From contig NZ_JAYROR010000045.1 in assembly GCF_041911615.1 (NCBI RefSeq), positions 1-46,352 of the forward strand: a stretch of DNA of 46,352 nucleotides. Reading direction: 5' to 3'. This DNA is from Zoogloea sp041911615. GTDB lineage: Bacteria > Pseudomonadota > Gammaproteobacteria > Burkholderiales > Rhodocyclaceae. The notes beneath the pieces were generated by a model that had not been told where the DNA came from, did not search any database, and saw only the letters and a program-made list of their open reading frames with translations. The position numbers and the translations under genes are program-made. Shown here one piece after another: positions 8,207 to 16,088 of this stretch (position 1 is the stretch's first letter; every line of letters starts with the position of its first letter).

Positions 8207-9853
8207 ATGCAACCCTGGATGCAGATTTACGACCCGCTGGGCAACCTCTGGCTGTCCTCGCTGGTCGCCGCGCTGCCGATCATCTTCTTCTTCGTGGCCC
8301 TCGCGGTGCTGCGCATGAAGGGGCATGTCGCCGGCACCATCACCGTCACCATCGCCCTGGCGGTGGCCATCTTCTTCTACAAGATGCCGGTGCCGATGGC
8401 GCTCGCGTCGGCCGGCTACGGCTTCCTGTACGGCCTGTGGCCGATCGCCTGGATCATCATCGCGGCGGTGTTCCTTTACAAGATCACCGTCAAAACCGGG
8501 CAGTTCGACATCATCCGCGCCTCGGTGGTGTCGATCACCGATGACCAGCGGCTGCAGATGCTGCTCGTCGGCTTCTCGTTCGGCGCCTTCCTGGAAGGTG
8601 CGGCGGGCTTCGGCGCGCCGGTGGCGATCACCGCCGCGCTGCTGGTGGGCCTGGGCTTCAACCCGCTGTACGCGGCCGGCCTGTGCCTGATCGCCAACAC
8701 CGCCCCGGTGGCCTTCGGCGCGATGGGCATTCCCATCATCGTCGGCGGCCAGGTGACCGGCATCGACCCGTTCAAGATCGGCCAGATGGCCGGCCGCCAG
8801 CTGCCGCTGCTGTCGGTGATCGTCCCGTTCTGGCTCGTCGCCATGATGGACGGCTGGCGCGGCATCAAGGAGACCTGGCCGGCGATCATCGTGGCCGGCG
8901 GTTCCTTCGCCGTCACCCAGTACTTCACCGCCAACTACATCGGACCCGAGCTGCCGGACATCACCTCGGCGCTGGTCAGCCTGATCTGCCTCACCGTGTT
9001 CCTGAAGAACTGGAAGCCGAAGAACATCTTCCGCTTCGACAAGCAGGCCCACGCCGAGCGCCCCGCCGAGAAGCACTACGCCTTCGGCCAGATCGCCAAG
9101 GCCTGGTCGCCGTTCCTGATCCTGACCATCATGGTCACCATCTGGAGCCTCAAGCCCTTCAAGGCCCTGTTCGCCAAGGACGGCCCGCTGTACGCGCTGG
9201 TGTTCCAGTTCCCGGTGCCGATGCTCGACAAGCTGGTCATCAAGATGGAGCCGATCGTCGCCAAGGCCACCCCGTACGCCGCGGTGTACAAGCTCGACAT
9301 CCTGTCGGCCACCGGCACCGCGATCTTCATCGCCGCGCTGATCACCATGGTCGTGCTCGGTATGCGCACCAGCGAAGCCGCCAAGACCCTGAAGGAGACC
9401 GTGTTCGAGCTGAAGCGCCCGATCTACTCCATCGGCATGGTGCTGGCCTTCGCCTTCGTCGCCAACTACTCGGGGCTGTCGGCCACCCTGGCGCTGCTGC
9501 TGGCCGGCACCGGCGCGCTGTTCCCGTTCTTCTCGCCGTTCCTGGGCTGGCTGGGCGTGTTCCTCACCGGCTCCGACACCTCGTCGAACGCGCTGTTCTG
9601 CTCGCTGCAGGCCACCACCGCCCACCAGGTCGGCGTCTCCGACACCCTGCTGGTGGCGGCCAACACCACCGGCGGCGTCACCGGCAAGATGATCTCCCCG
9701 CAGTCCATCGCCGTGGCCTGCGCGGCGGTCGGCCTGGTGGGCAAGGAATCCGACCTGTTCCGCTTCACCGTCAAGCACAGCCTGCTGTTCGCGACGATGG
9801 TCGGCATCATCACCACCCTGCAGGCCTACGTGTTCACCTGGATGATCCCGTAA
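8207..9853 (+). CDS. lldP: L-lactate permease (LctP/LldP family)
   Basis: A 548-residue inner-membrane proton-lactate symporter. It has about 12-14 hydrophobic segments along its whole length and characteristic family stretches such as GFSFGAFLEGAAGFGAPVAI and GSDTSSNALF. The ATG at 8207 is chosen because AAAGGAGGA lies 7 nt upstream; a second ATG four codons later is less well placed. It is the last gene of the lactate operon, 107 nt after the dehydrogenase and behind a GC-rich hairpin. A strong terminator follows at 9905. It would import lactate (both isomers, and glycolate in some homologues) for LutABC and the dehydrogenase. Confidence 0.95.
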   Translation: MQPWMQIYDPLGNLWLSSLVAALPIIFFFVALAVLRMKGHVAGTITVTIALAVAIFFYKMPVPMALASAGYGFLYGLWPIAWIIIAAVFLYKITVKTGQFDIIRASVVSITDDQRLQMLLVGFSFGAFLEGAAGFGAPVAITAALLVGLGFNPLYAAGLCLIANTAPVAFGAMGIPIIVGGQVTGIDPFKIGQMAGRQLPLLSVIVPFWLVAMMDGWRGIKETWPAIIVAGGSFAVTQYFTANYIGPELPDITSALVSLICLTVFLKNWKPKNIFRFDKQAHAERPAEKHYAFGQIAKAWSPFLILTIMVTIWSLKPFKALFAKDGPLYALVFQFPVPMLDKLVIKMEPIVAKATPYAAVYKLDILSATGTAIFIAALITMVVLGMRTSEAAKTLKETVFELKRPIYSIGMVLAFAFVANYSGLSATLALLLAGTGALFPFFSPFLGWLGVFLTGSDTSSNALFCSLQATTAHQVGVSDTLLVAANTTGGVTGKMISPQSIAVACAAVGLVGKESDLFRFTVKHSLLFATMVGIITTLQAYVFTWMIP

Positions 9854-9904
9854 GCCACGCAGCACCGCTTTCTGGACGGGGATTGCGTTCCCCTGGGAGC
9901 CTCG

Positions 9905-9936
9905 ACGGCGGCCGGTGATCCGGTCGCCGTTTTTTT
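9905..9936 (+). terminator. Rho-independent terminator of the lactate operon
   Basis: An 11-bp stem (9905-9915 with 9920-9930, one G-T pair), a 4-nt loop and then seven T residues. It lies 51 nt after lldP. Confidence 0.9.
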
Positions 9937-9974
9937 ATGCGGCGGAGCCTCCTCCGGGCCCGCCCGGGCCAGGG

Positions 9975-10994
9975 CTACTGAGCGCGCTCCGACACCCCGC
10001 CGTGCTCCACGCCGCCGTGATGCAGGCGCTTCACCCGGTACATCCGCCGGTCGGCCGTCTCGAGCAGGCTGTCCACGTCCAGCCCGTCGGCCGGATATTC
10101 CGCCAGACCGATGCTCGCGCGAAGCGGGTAGGTGTGCCCCTCGAAGCTCAGCGGCTGCGCAATCTCGTCCTCGATGCGGTGCACCAGCAACGCGCCATTC
10201 ATGGGCTGATCCACCGGCGAGAAGATCATGCCGAACTCGTCCCCGCCGAGCCGCGCGACGGTGTCGGACTCGCGGGCACAGGCCGCCAGCCGCCGGGCCA
10301 TCTCCTTGATCGCGGCATCGCCGACCCGGTGCCCGAAGGAGTCGTTGAGGTGCTTCAGCCCGTCCATGTCGATCATCAGCACGCTGGCGGGCCGCTTGTC
10401 GCGCCGGTGCAGCGCCAGCGCGTTGCGCAGTCGCTCGATGTAGAAGGCCCGGTTCGCCAGCCCCGTCATCGCATCGTGGGTGGCTTTGTAGAACAGCGCG
10501 TCGGCGTTGTATTTCGCGGCGAAGTACAGGGCCGCCGCCACCACGTCCGACAGCAGGCGCAGGGCCCGCACGTCGGCATCGTCGAACTGGTCGGGCACCC
10601 GGGACATCGCCTTGAGCACCCCGACGTTCTCACCCTTGTGGCGCAGCGGCACCACGATCATCGAGCGCAGCCCCATCTTGCGGCAGGCCTCCCGATCAAC
10701 CCGCGGGTCGTCTTCCGCATCCCGGCAGTACAGGATCTCGCCCGTCCGCACGCACAGTCCGGAGAGGCTTTCGCCCAGCCGCAGGCGCAGCCCGAGCTGC
10801 TTTTCGGCCAGCCCCGCGACGGCGCGATAGACCATCTCCTCGCCATCGGCCAGCTCGATGGCCGCGCCGTCCGCACCGATCAACGGCAAGGTACGCTCGA
10901 CCACCAGGCTCATGGTGCCGCTCAGATCCAGCCCGAGCCGGGCGATGTCGGCCTGGATGGCGATGATGTCCAACAGCTGCGTCTTGGCTGGCAT
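9975..10994 (-). CDS. GAF-GGDEF diguanylate cyclase
   Basis: A 339-residue soluble protein. Residues ~15-155 form a GAF sensor domain, with characteristic text such as LCVRTGEILYCRDAEDDPRV. Residues ~170-330 form a GGDEF domain with an intact active-site GGDEF at 250-254. An RxxD inhibitory site (RESD) lies exactly five residues before it. It should therefore make cyclic di-GMP from GTP and be product-inhibited. The ATG at 10994 has GGGG seven bases upstream; a GTG four codons earlier is possible. It is convergent with the lactate operon and shares no promoter with it. The GAF ligand cannot be told from sequence. Confidence 0.9.
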   Translation of the reverse strand: MPAKTQLLDIIAIQADIARLGLDLSGTMSLVVERTLPLIGADGAAIELADGEEMVYRAVAGLAEKQLGLRLRLGESLSGLCVRTGEILYCRDAEDDPRVDREACRKMGLRSMIVVPLRHKGENVGVLKAMSRVPDQFDDADVRALRLLSDVVAAALYFAAKYNADALFYKATHDAMTGLANRAFYIERLRNALALHRRDKRPASVLMIDMDGLKHLNDSFGHRVGDAAIKEMARRLAACARESDTVARLGGDEFGMIFSPVDQPMNGALLVHRIEDEIAQPLSFEGHTYPLRASIGLAEYPADGLDVDSLLETADRRMYRVKRLHHGGVEHGGVSERAQ

Positions 10995-11006
10995 GGGTAA
11001 CCCCAC

Positions 11007-11506
11007 GATGGCTGGTCTAATCGCAAAAACTATACACCTTTAGTCATAGGGGGCATTGCATAAACCTTTAATGTGTCAGGGTTTCACGACAACCGCGGAT
11101 GGTGGCGCCCACGCCGCAGCGCCATTCCGCCGGGCGGCCCGGGCCGCCCCCGAGCCGGGCTTCCACCCCGTCGAGCCCCCTGCGCGGCTACGCGATGGGC
11201 GTCGCACCACGGGAGGCGGCATTTCTTACAGTGTCCGACGGCGTTTCCGGGTGGCCGATGTCGCGGAGGCACGCCCCATCGGCCGCGCCTCCACCACCGC
11301 GGCGGATCATTCCGCCGGCATTCGCCGCTGCGCGCTGTCGGGATTTTTTACAGCGCCATCCCAAAACGGGTGTAACCATTTAAAACAATTGTGTTTTTTT
11401 GTCAGGCACCGGAATTGCTACATGCCTTCTGGTTGCCCATGAAGCCCATCGGGCCTCGGCGCCGAATTTCCCCGCAAGCCTTCACCCCGAGATCAAAGGA
11501 GTTGCC
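11007..11506. other. 500-bp intergenic control region before the PEP-CTERM gene
   Basis: No convincing gene: the open frames here have codon use and composition of shadows. It holds a sigma-54-like promoter at 11404-11418. Upstream lie TTACA at 11226-11230 and a TTACA...TGTAA inverted pair at 11348-11352/11371-11375, candidates for enhancer-protein binding. The stretch 11370-11400 is AT-rich. The left end presumably carries the promoter of the divergent diguanylate cyclase. Confidence 0.5.
11404..11418 (+). promoter_or_regulatory. Sigma-54 (RpoN) promoter of the PEP-CTERM gene
   Basis: AGGCAC-N5-TTGC: the invariant GG (11405-11406) and GC (11417-11418) are separated by the canonical 10 nt. 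The match to TGGCAC-N5-TTGC is one base short of perfect. It gives a start near 11430, about 77 nt before the ATG. RpoN control of PEP-CTERM genes through PrsK/PrsR systems is known in related bacteria. Confidence 0.7.
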
Positions 11507-12448
11507 ATGTTCGAGAGCAAGATGCGCACATGCGGCCTGGCGCTGATCGCCAGCACCGCTTTCATCGCTGCCGCACCGGCCCAGGCCAACGTGATCGGCT
11601 ACTACAGCACCGTCTTCGATACCGACTGGGCCACCGCCGGCACCGGCGGCCTGCGTGGCGGCAGCGGAACGATCACCGTGAGCGGGGTGACCGGCACGGT
11701 CAACCAGTCGCTCCTGTACTGGCAGGGGCCCACCAACACCACCGACCCCAACGCGATGGCCAACATCCAGGTCAACGGCAGCCCGATCACCGGCACGAAC
11801 ATCGGCTTCTCGTCGGACAACTTCTGGGGCCGCCTCAACGGCCAGGCCTACCGCGCCGACACCACCGCCACCATCAACGGCAACGGCGCCTACACCCTGT
11901 CGGGCTTCAACACCAGCACCACCACCGGCAACGGCGCCGGCGCCGCGTTGTTCTTCAAGGACGCGGACACCACCAACAACCGCGACGTGGTGATCTTCAA
12001 CGGCAACGACTCGAACTTCGCCACCACCTACGACCCCGCCGGCTGGGACATCACCCTGAACGGCATCAACTACTCCGGCGGTCAGGCCTTCCTGCGCCTG
12101 TTCGTGTCCGACGGCCAGAATTTCAGCGCCAACGACGACGGCACGCTCAAAGTCAATGGCGTGCCCATCGCCAGCGGTGGCCTGTTCCAGGGCGATTCGC
12201 TGCCGGGCACCTCGGTGGGCAACGGCAACCTGTTCGACATCAAGTCCTACGACATCACCAGCCTGCTGGTGCCGGGCAGCAATTCGCTGCACATCACCCT
12301 CGACGACGGCTTCAACGACGCACTGAGCGCGATCACCGCGTTCATCGACCTGCCCGCCGGGGCCGCGCCGATTCCCGAGCCGGGCGCGCTGGCCCTGCTG
12401 GGCCTGGGCGCCGCCGGGCTGCTGGCGCAGCGTCGCAAGACCGCCTGA
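11507..12448 (+). CDS. PEP-CTERM sorting domain-containing secreted protein
   Basis: A 313-residue exported protein. The N-terminus is a signal peptide (basic residues, hydrophobic LALIASTAFIAAAP, cleavage near AQA-N). The body is rich in Gly, Asn, Thr and Ser, with beta-strand-like text such as YWQGPTNTTDP and no enzyme motif. The C-terminus is a textbook PEP-CTERM sorting tail: IPEPGALALLGLGAAGLLAQRR. Such tails are recognised by EpsH-type exosortases, and the proteins end up in the exopolysaccharide or outer surface. The start at 11507 follows AAAGGAG. No exosortase gene is in the window, so the substrate is unlinked from its protease. A beta-rich DUF3344-like body is possible but not certain. 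Confidence 0.88.
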   Translation: MFESKMRTCGLALIASTAFIAAAPAQANVIGYYSTVFDTDWATAGTGGLRGGSGTITVSGVTGTVNQSLLYWQGPTNTTDPNAMANIQVNGSPITGTNIGFSSDNFWGRLNGQAYRADTTATINGNGAYTLSGFNTSTTTGNGAGAALFFKDADTTNNRDVVIFNGNDSNFATTYDPAGWDITLNGINYSGGQAFLRLFVSDGQNFSANDDGTLKVNGVPIASGGLFQGDSLPGTSVGNGNLFDIKSYDITSLLVPGSNSLHITLDDGFNDALSAITAFIDLPAGAAPIPEPGALALLGLGAAGLLAQRRKTA

Positions 12449-12482
12449 TCCAGCCCACGCCACCGCGCGCGGCGGCGATTCG

Positions 12483-12509
12483 ACGGCGACCGCGAGGTCG
12501 CCGTTTTTT
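12483..12509 (+). terminator. Terminator of the PEP-CTERM gene
   Basis: A perfect 9-bp stem (12483-12491 with 12496-12504), GCGA tetraloop and a run of T to 12509. The stem sequence ACGGCGACC resembles the arms of the lldP terminator at 9905. Confidence 0.92.
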
Positions 12510-12527
12510 CTTGGCGCAACGGGGGGC

Positions 12528-12860
12528 TCAATGCCCGCCGGTGCGCGAGAAAACGTTCATCACCACCACCCCGGCGACGATCAGCCCCATGCCGAACAGC
12601 GCCGGCGCGTCGAGCCGCTGGCCGTAGATGAACCAGCCCGCGAGCGCGATCAACACGATGCCGACGCCCGACCAGATCGCGTAGGCCACGCCGACCGGGA
12701 TGACCCGCAGGGTGAGGGCCAGGAAGTAGAACGCGGTGGCGTAGCCGGCCACCACCAGCAGCGACGGCCACAGCCGGCTGAAGCCCTCGCTCGACTTGAG
12801 GGCCGAAGTGGCGATGGTCTCCGAGACGATCGCGACGAACAGGAAAAGCCAGTGCTTCAC
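12528..12860 (-). CDS. Small multidrug resistance (SMR) family transporter, EmrE/QacE-like
   Basis: A 110-residue inner-membrane protein with four transmembrane helices. The first helix carries the conserved glutamate of SMR pumps (VAIVSETIATSALKSSEGF). The third contains AYAIWSGVGIVLIALAGW, typical of the EmrE branch. Members act as antiparallel dimers that exchange protons for cationic, lipophilic compounds. It ends 19 nt beyond the PEP-CTERM terminator in convergent orientation. The YnfA gene lies just upstream on the same strand, so the two may be co-transcribed. The substrate cannot be assigned; Gdx/SugE-type guanidinium export is an alternative, but the IWSGVG sequence favours EmrE/QacE. 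Confidence 0.9.
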   Translation of the reverse strand: MKHWLFLFVAIVSETIATSALKSSEGFSRLWPSLLVVAGYATAFYFLALTLRVIPVGVAYAIWSGVGIVLIALAGWFIYGQRLDAPALFGMGLIVAGVVVMNVFSRTGGH

Positions 12861-12914
12861 GGGGACTCCCGACGGGACACGATGAGCGGGGGTGGGGCCG
12901 GCAACCGGCGGGCC

Positions 12915-13244
12915 TCACGCCGGGGGCTGGAGGGCGATCACCGCCATGCCGACCAGGGCGATAGCCGCGCCGCCGACGTCCCAGCGGGTGAGCGCGACGC
13001 CTTCGACGACGCGCAGCCAGCCCAATGCCACGGCGATGTACATGCCGCCGTAGGCCGCGTAGGTACGGCCGGCCGCGCTGGGATGCAGGGTCAGCAGCCA
13101 CGCGAAGAGCGCCAGCGACGCCGCCGCCGGCAGGAGCAGCAAGGCTGTCCGGCCTTGCCGGAGCACGAGCCAGGGCAGGTAGCAGCCGACGATTTCGGCC
13201 AGCGCGGTCGCGGCGAACAGGAAACTCAGGCGGAGCAACTCCAC
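12915..13244 (-). CDS. YnfA/UPF0060 family small membrane protein
   Basis: A 109-residue protein with four predicted membrane helices and the family signature GRTYAAYGGMYIAVALGWL in the third helix. Length matches the family (about 108). A GTG start at 13244 is chosen because AGAAGG lies seven bases before it and homologues begin at this point; the longer frame starting at 13304 would add an unlikely basic leader. YnfA proteins are structurally related to SMR transporters, and some are reported to affect dye and drug efflux. The SMR gene follows 54 nt downstream on the same strand. Confidence 0.88.
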   Translation of the reverse strand: MELLRLSFLFAATALAEIVGCYLPWLVLRQGRTALLLLPAAASLALFAWLLTLHPSAAGRTYAAYGGMYIAVALGWLRVVEGVALTRWDVGGAAIALVGMAVIALQPPA

Positions 13245-13330
13245 GAGTGGGCCTTCTCGAGACCGGAAAGACCCGATTGTGCCACCGGGCCGCCGCTGCT
13301 GCACCGCAGCAAACCTGGCACGAAGCCTGC

Positions 13331-13483
13331 ATGAAACGGCTTACCCCCTTCTGCTCAAGGATACGTGCCATGGACATGGGTCTGACGGAAATCGTACTGA
13401 TGGCGACGCTGGGCGCCTATTCGCCGCTGACGCTGATCGCCGCGTGGTCGGCCTTCAAGCGCACCAGACTGGCGCACCGCTAG
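13331..13483 (+). CDS. Possible small single-helix membrane protein
   Basis: A 50-residue frame from ATG 13331, or 37 residues from ATG 13370, which has AAGGA nine bases ahead. The C-terminal half is hydrophobic (IVLMATLGAYSPLTLIAAWSAF) and ends in basic residues (KRTRLAHR), as expected for one inner-membrane helix with a cytoplasmic tail. It occupies the gap between ynfA and the chemoreceptor gene and overlaps neither. No family is recognised. It could be a real small protein or chance. Confidence 0.35.
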   Translation: MKRLTPFCSRIRAMDMGLTEIVLMATLGAYSPLTLIAAWSAFKRTRLAHR

Positions 13484-13525
13484 GCGCGCGCGCCCCGTCG
13501 TGGCCCATCGCGGGCCGCGCCGGGC

Positions 13526-14842
13526 TCACTTGGCGACGGTCTTGGACAGGTCGTAGATCACGTCCACCACCCGGGTGGCGCCGTCGCGCATCTTCTTGAT
13601 CGCCTCGCCCGCATCGCCGGCGAGGCCGACGCCGAGCTTCACTTCGTTGAGGCCGGCGTTCATGCTCGCGGTCACCGAATTGGACTCGGACTGGATGGCG
13701 TGGATCATTCCGCCGATCTCGCCGGTGGCGGTGCTGGTGCGCTCGGCGAGCTTGCGCACCTCGTCGGCCACCACCGCGAAGCCACGGCCGCTCTCGCCGG
13801 CGCGGGCCGCTTCGATGGCGGCATTGAGCGCCAGCAGGTTGGTCTGGTCGGCGATCTCGCGGATGGTATTGACGATGGTGGTGATCTGGGTGGTCTGGGT
13901 GCCGAGCTTGTCCACCAGCGCTGCCGATTCCTCGACGATGCCGGCGATGGCCCCCATCTTGGCCACCGTCTCGAGGATGATCGCTTCGCCGCTCTGGGAG
14001 ATGCTGCGAGTCTCCAGGGCGACCTCGTAGGCGGTGTTGGTGCCCAGTTTCTCGGCCTGATGGCGCAGCACCTGCTCGGTCACGTCGGCGGCGAACTTGA
14101 CGACCTTGACGACCGAGCCGTCGGGCGAGAACACCGGGTTGTAGCTGGCCTCCAGCCACACCTCGCGGCCATGCCGGTCCACCCGCGCGAACTGGCCCTT
14201 GATGAACTCGCCCCGCGCCAGCGCCCCCCAGAAATCGGCGTATTCGACGCTCTGGCCGAAGTCCGCCGGGCAGAACATGCGGTGGTGCTTGCCGACGACG
14301 TCGCGGGCGGCGTAGCCCATGGTGCGCAGGAAGGTGTCGTTGGCGCGCAGCACGATGCCGTCGGTCGAGAATTCGATGACCGCCGTGGAGCGCTCGATGG
14401 CCTCGATCATCGCCCGGGTGCGGGCGGCGTCCTCGACCTGGGCGGTGACGTCGGCGGCGAGCTTGACCACCTTGACCACCCGGCCGCTGTCGTCGCACAC
14501 GGGGTTGTAAGTCGCCTCCATCCACAGATCGTGGCCGTCGCGGTGGCGCCGCTTGACCATCCCGCGGAAGAACTCGCCACCGCGCAGGCGCGACCAGAAC
14601 GCCGCGTAGTCGCGGCTCTCGGCGTAGTCCGGATCGCACAGCAGGCGGTGGGACTGGCCGGCGAGCTGCTCCGCGGTATAGCCGACGAGGGTGCAGAAGG
14701 CGGCGTTGGCGGCTACGACCTCGCCTTCGGGCGTCAGCTCGATGATCGCGATGGATCGATCGATGGCGCTCAGCAGGGCCTGGCCCTGGCGAAGCTCGGC
14801 TTCCAGCGCCTCGATCCTCAACAGGTGTTTCTTACAGAACAT
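13526..14842 (-). CDS. Soluble PAS-PAS methyl-accepting chemotaxis protein (BdlA/Aer-like)
   Basis: A 438-residue protein with no transmembrane segment. Residues ~20-135 and ~140-258 are two PAS/PAC domains in tandem, each ending in a VVKVVK(L/F)AADVT motif. Residues ~270-435 are a short methyl-accepting signalling domain with the conserved hairpin tip (IREIADQTNLLALNAAIEAA, then GRGFAVVADEVRKLAERT). Domain order and size match BdlA of Pseudomonas aeruginosa (about 417 residues), a cytoplasmic receptor involved in biofilm dispersal. The PAS domains may bind haem or flavin to sense oxygen or redox. GAGGAG lies seven bases before the start. A cheA/cheW operon is not in the window, so it signals to components encoded elsewhere. 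Confidence 0.9.
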   Translation of the reverse strand: MFCKKHLLRIEALEAELRQGQALLSAIDRSIAIIELTPEGEVVAANAAFCTLVGYTAEQLAGQSHRLLCDPDYAESRDYAAFWSRLRGGEFFRGMVKRRHRDGHDLWMEATYNPVCDDSGRVVKVVKLAADVTAQVEDAARTRAMIEAIERSTAVIEFSTDGIVLRANDTFLRTMGYAARDVVGKHHRMFCPADFGQSVEYADFWGALARGEFIKGQFARVDRHGREVWLEASYNPVFSPDGSVVKVVKFAADVTEQVLRHQAEKLGTNTAYEVALETRSISQSGEAIILETVAKMGAIAGIVEESAALVDKLGTQTTQITTIVNTIREIADQTNLLALNAAIEAARAGESGRGFAVVADEVRKLAERTSTATGEIGGMIHAIQSESNSVTASMNAGLNEVKLGVGLAGDAGEAIKKMRDGATRVVDVIYDLSKTVAK

Positions 14843-15048
14843 GCACGCTCCTCAATTTCGGCGGGTCTGGCGTCGTGCCGCTCACGGCAGGCGGGATGCC
14901 CGAACGGGCAGCCTCCGACCGCGCCGGGCGTCACGCTCGCCCGGTGTCGGCGAAAGACAGCGGGCGCATGAGGGGTTTACGGCGTCGGCGGCGAAGAATT
15001 CAGCGCGCAATGTTCAAAATTTGTCAAAAACACCAACTCGGGGGCGCG

Positions 15049-15942
15049 TCACAGGTAACGCAGGCGACGGCTGCGCTCGAGGCGCTGGGCGAAGCGCGGA
15101 AAATCGAGCCCGGTGCGGGTGCGCAGCGCCTTGGCGAGATTGCCGACCTCCCGCCAGCGGGGCGCGAAGGCCGGGTTGCGAAAGGCCAGCACGATGTCGT
15201 TGCCGTCGGGCAGCGACAGGGTCAGCAGGCGCTCGTCGAACACCTCGGCGATCATCGCCAGATGGTCCTCGCGGCTGTCCTTGTCGCCGGCGAGGTTGGC
15301 GACCATCACGCCGCGCCCGGCGAGGGCGTCGAGGACGCTGCGGTAGAAATCGGTCGAGCTGACCGAACCCGACAGGCCGTGGCGGTCGAAGGCGTCCATC
15401 ATGACGACGTCGGGCCGCGTCTCCCAGCCGCGGCTGCGCACGACCCAGTCGGCGCCGTCGCCTTCCACGACGGTCAGGCGGGCATCGTCGGGCGGCACCG
15501 CGAACGCGTCGCGAAAGGCGATCACGTGGGGGTCGATCTCGACCACCGTGATGCGCGCCGACCCCACGTGGCGGTGGCAGAACTTGGCCAGCGAACCGCC
15601 CCCCAGCCCGAGCATCAGGATGTGCTGGGGGCGCGGCAGGAACAGCAGGAAGCTCATCATGGCCTGGGTGTAGTCCAGCGCCAGCTCGAAGGGCTCCTTG
15701 AGATTCATGGTGCTCTGGATCAGCGACAGCGAGAAATGCAGGCTGCGGGTGGTGCCGTCATCGATGACGAAGGGCTTGTCGTAGTCGCCGCTGCGTACCT
15801 TGTGGAGCAGCCACTGGCTGTCGGCGTCTGCGGGCTCGAGGAGCCGGATGGTGTCGGTATCCGACAGGAAGGGGCTGGGCAGGACCAGGATGTGCGGCGA
15901 AGAAGACGACACGGGCGATGCCAGGACAAGGGGGAGCGCCAT
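15049..15942 (-). CDS. Spermidine synthase-like methyltransferase-fold protein
   Basis: A 297-residue protein of the SpeE-like fold. A Rossmann nucleotide-binding loop is seen in HILMLGLGGGSLAKF, followed by the acidic strand end VVEIDPHVI and the later VVEGDGADW. MMDAFDRHG occupies the position of the catalytic aspartate region. The ATG at 15942 is chosen; an upstream extension to 16074 would read into the region bearing the FliA-like promoter of the next gene and looks like non-coding sequence. It stands alone with no speD partner, so true spermidine synthesis is uncertain. Many betaproteobacterial homologues are simply called spermidine synthase-like or fused-MFS relatives. Confidence 0.75.
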   Translation of the reverse strand: MALPLVLASPVSSSSPHILVLPSPFLSDTDTIRLLEPADADSQWLLHKVRSGDYDKPFVIDDGTTRSLHFSLSLIQSTMNLKEPFELALDYTQAMMSFLLFLPRPQHILMLGLGGGSLAKFCHRHVGSARITVVEIDPHVIAFRDAFAVPPDDARLTVVEGDGADWVVRSRGWETRPDVVMMDAFDRHGLSGSVSSTDFYRSVLDALAGRGVMVANLAGDKDSREDHLAMIAEVFDERLLTLSLPDGNDIVLAFRNPAFAPRWREVGNLAKALRTRTGLDFPRFAQRLERSRRLRYL

Positions 15943-15984
15943 TGTACGCCGGCGCCCCCGCGGACACCGGCGCGGGCCGGCACC

Positions 15985-16011
15985 TAAAGTTGACGCCCCC
16001 GGGGTCGTTAG
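15985..16011 (+). promoter_or_regulatory. FliA (sigma-28) type promoter of the first tandem chemoreceptor
   Basis: TAAAGTTG (7 of 8 to TAAAGTTT), an 11-nt spacer and GTCGTTAG (5 of 8 to GCCGATAA). Spacing is exactly that of flagellar class-3 promoters. The expected start is about 70 nt before the receptor ATG. Confidence 0.6.
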
Positions 16012-16088
16012 CTGCATCAGCGCCGGCTGAATTGCCCGAGGGGGGGGCTGTCCGGCATGTCGTTCAAAATACACAACGAGGATCGCCC

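Noticed and set aside
11056..11442. Overlapping small frames in the PEP-CTERM upstream region
   Set aside because: No ribosome sites, no family resemblance; the region contains a sigma-54 promoter.
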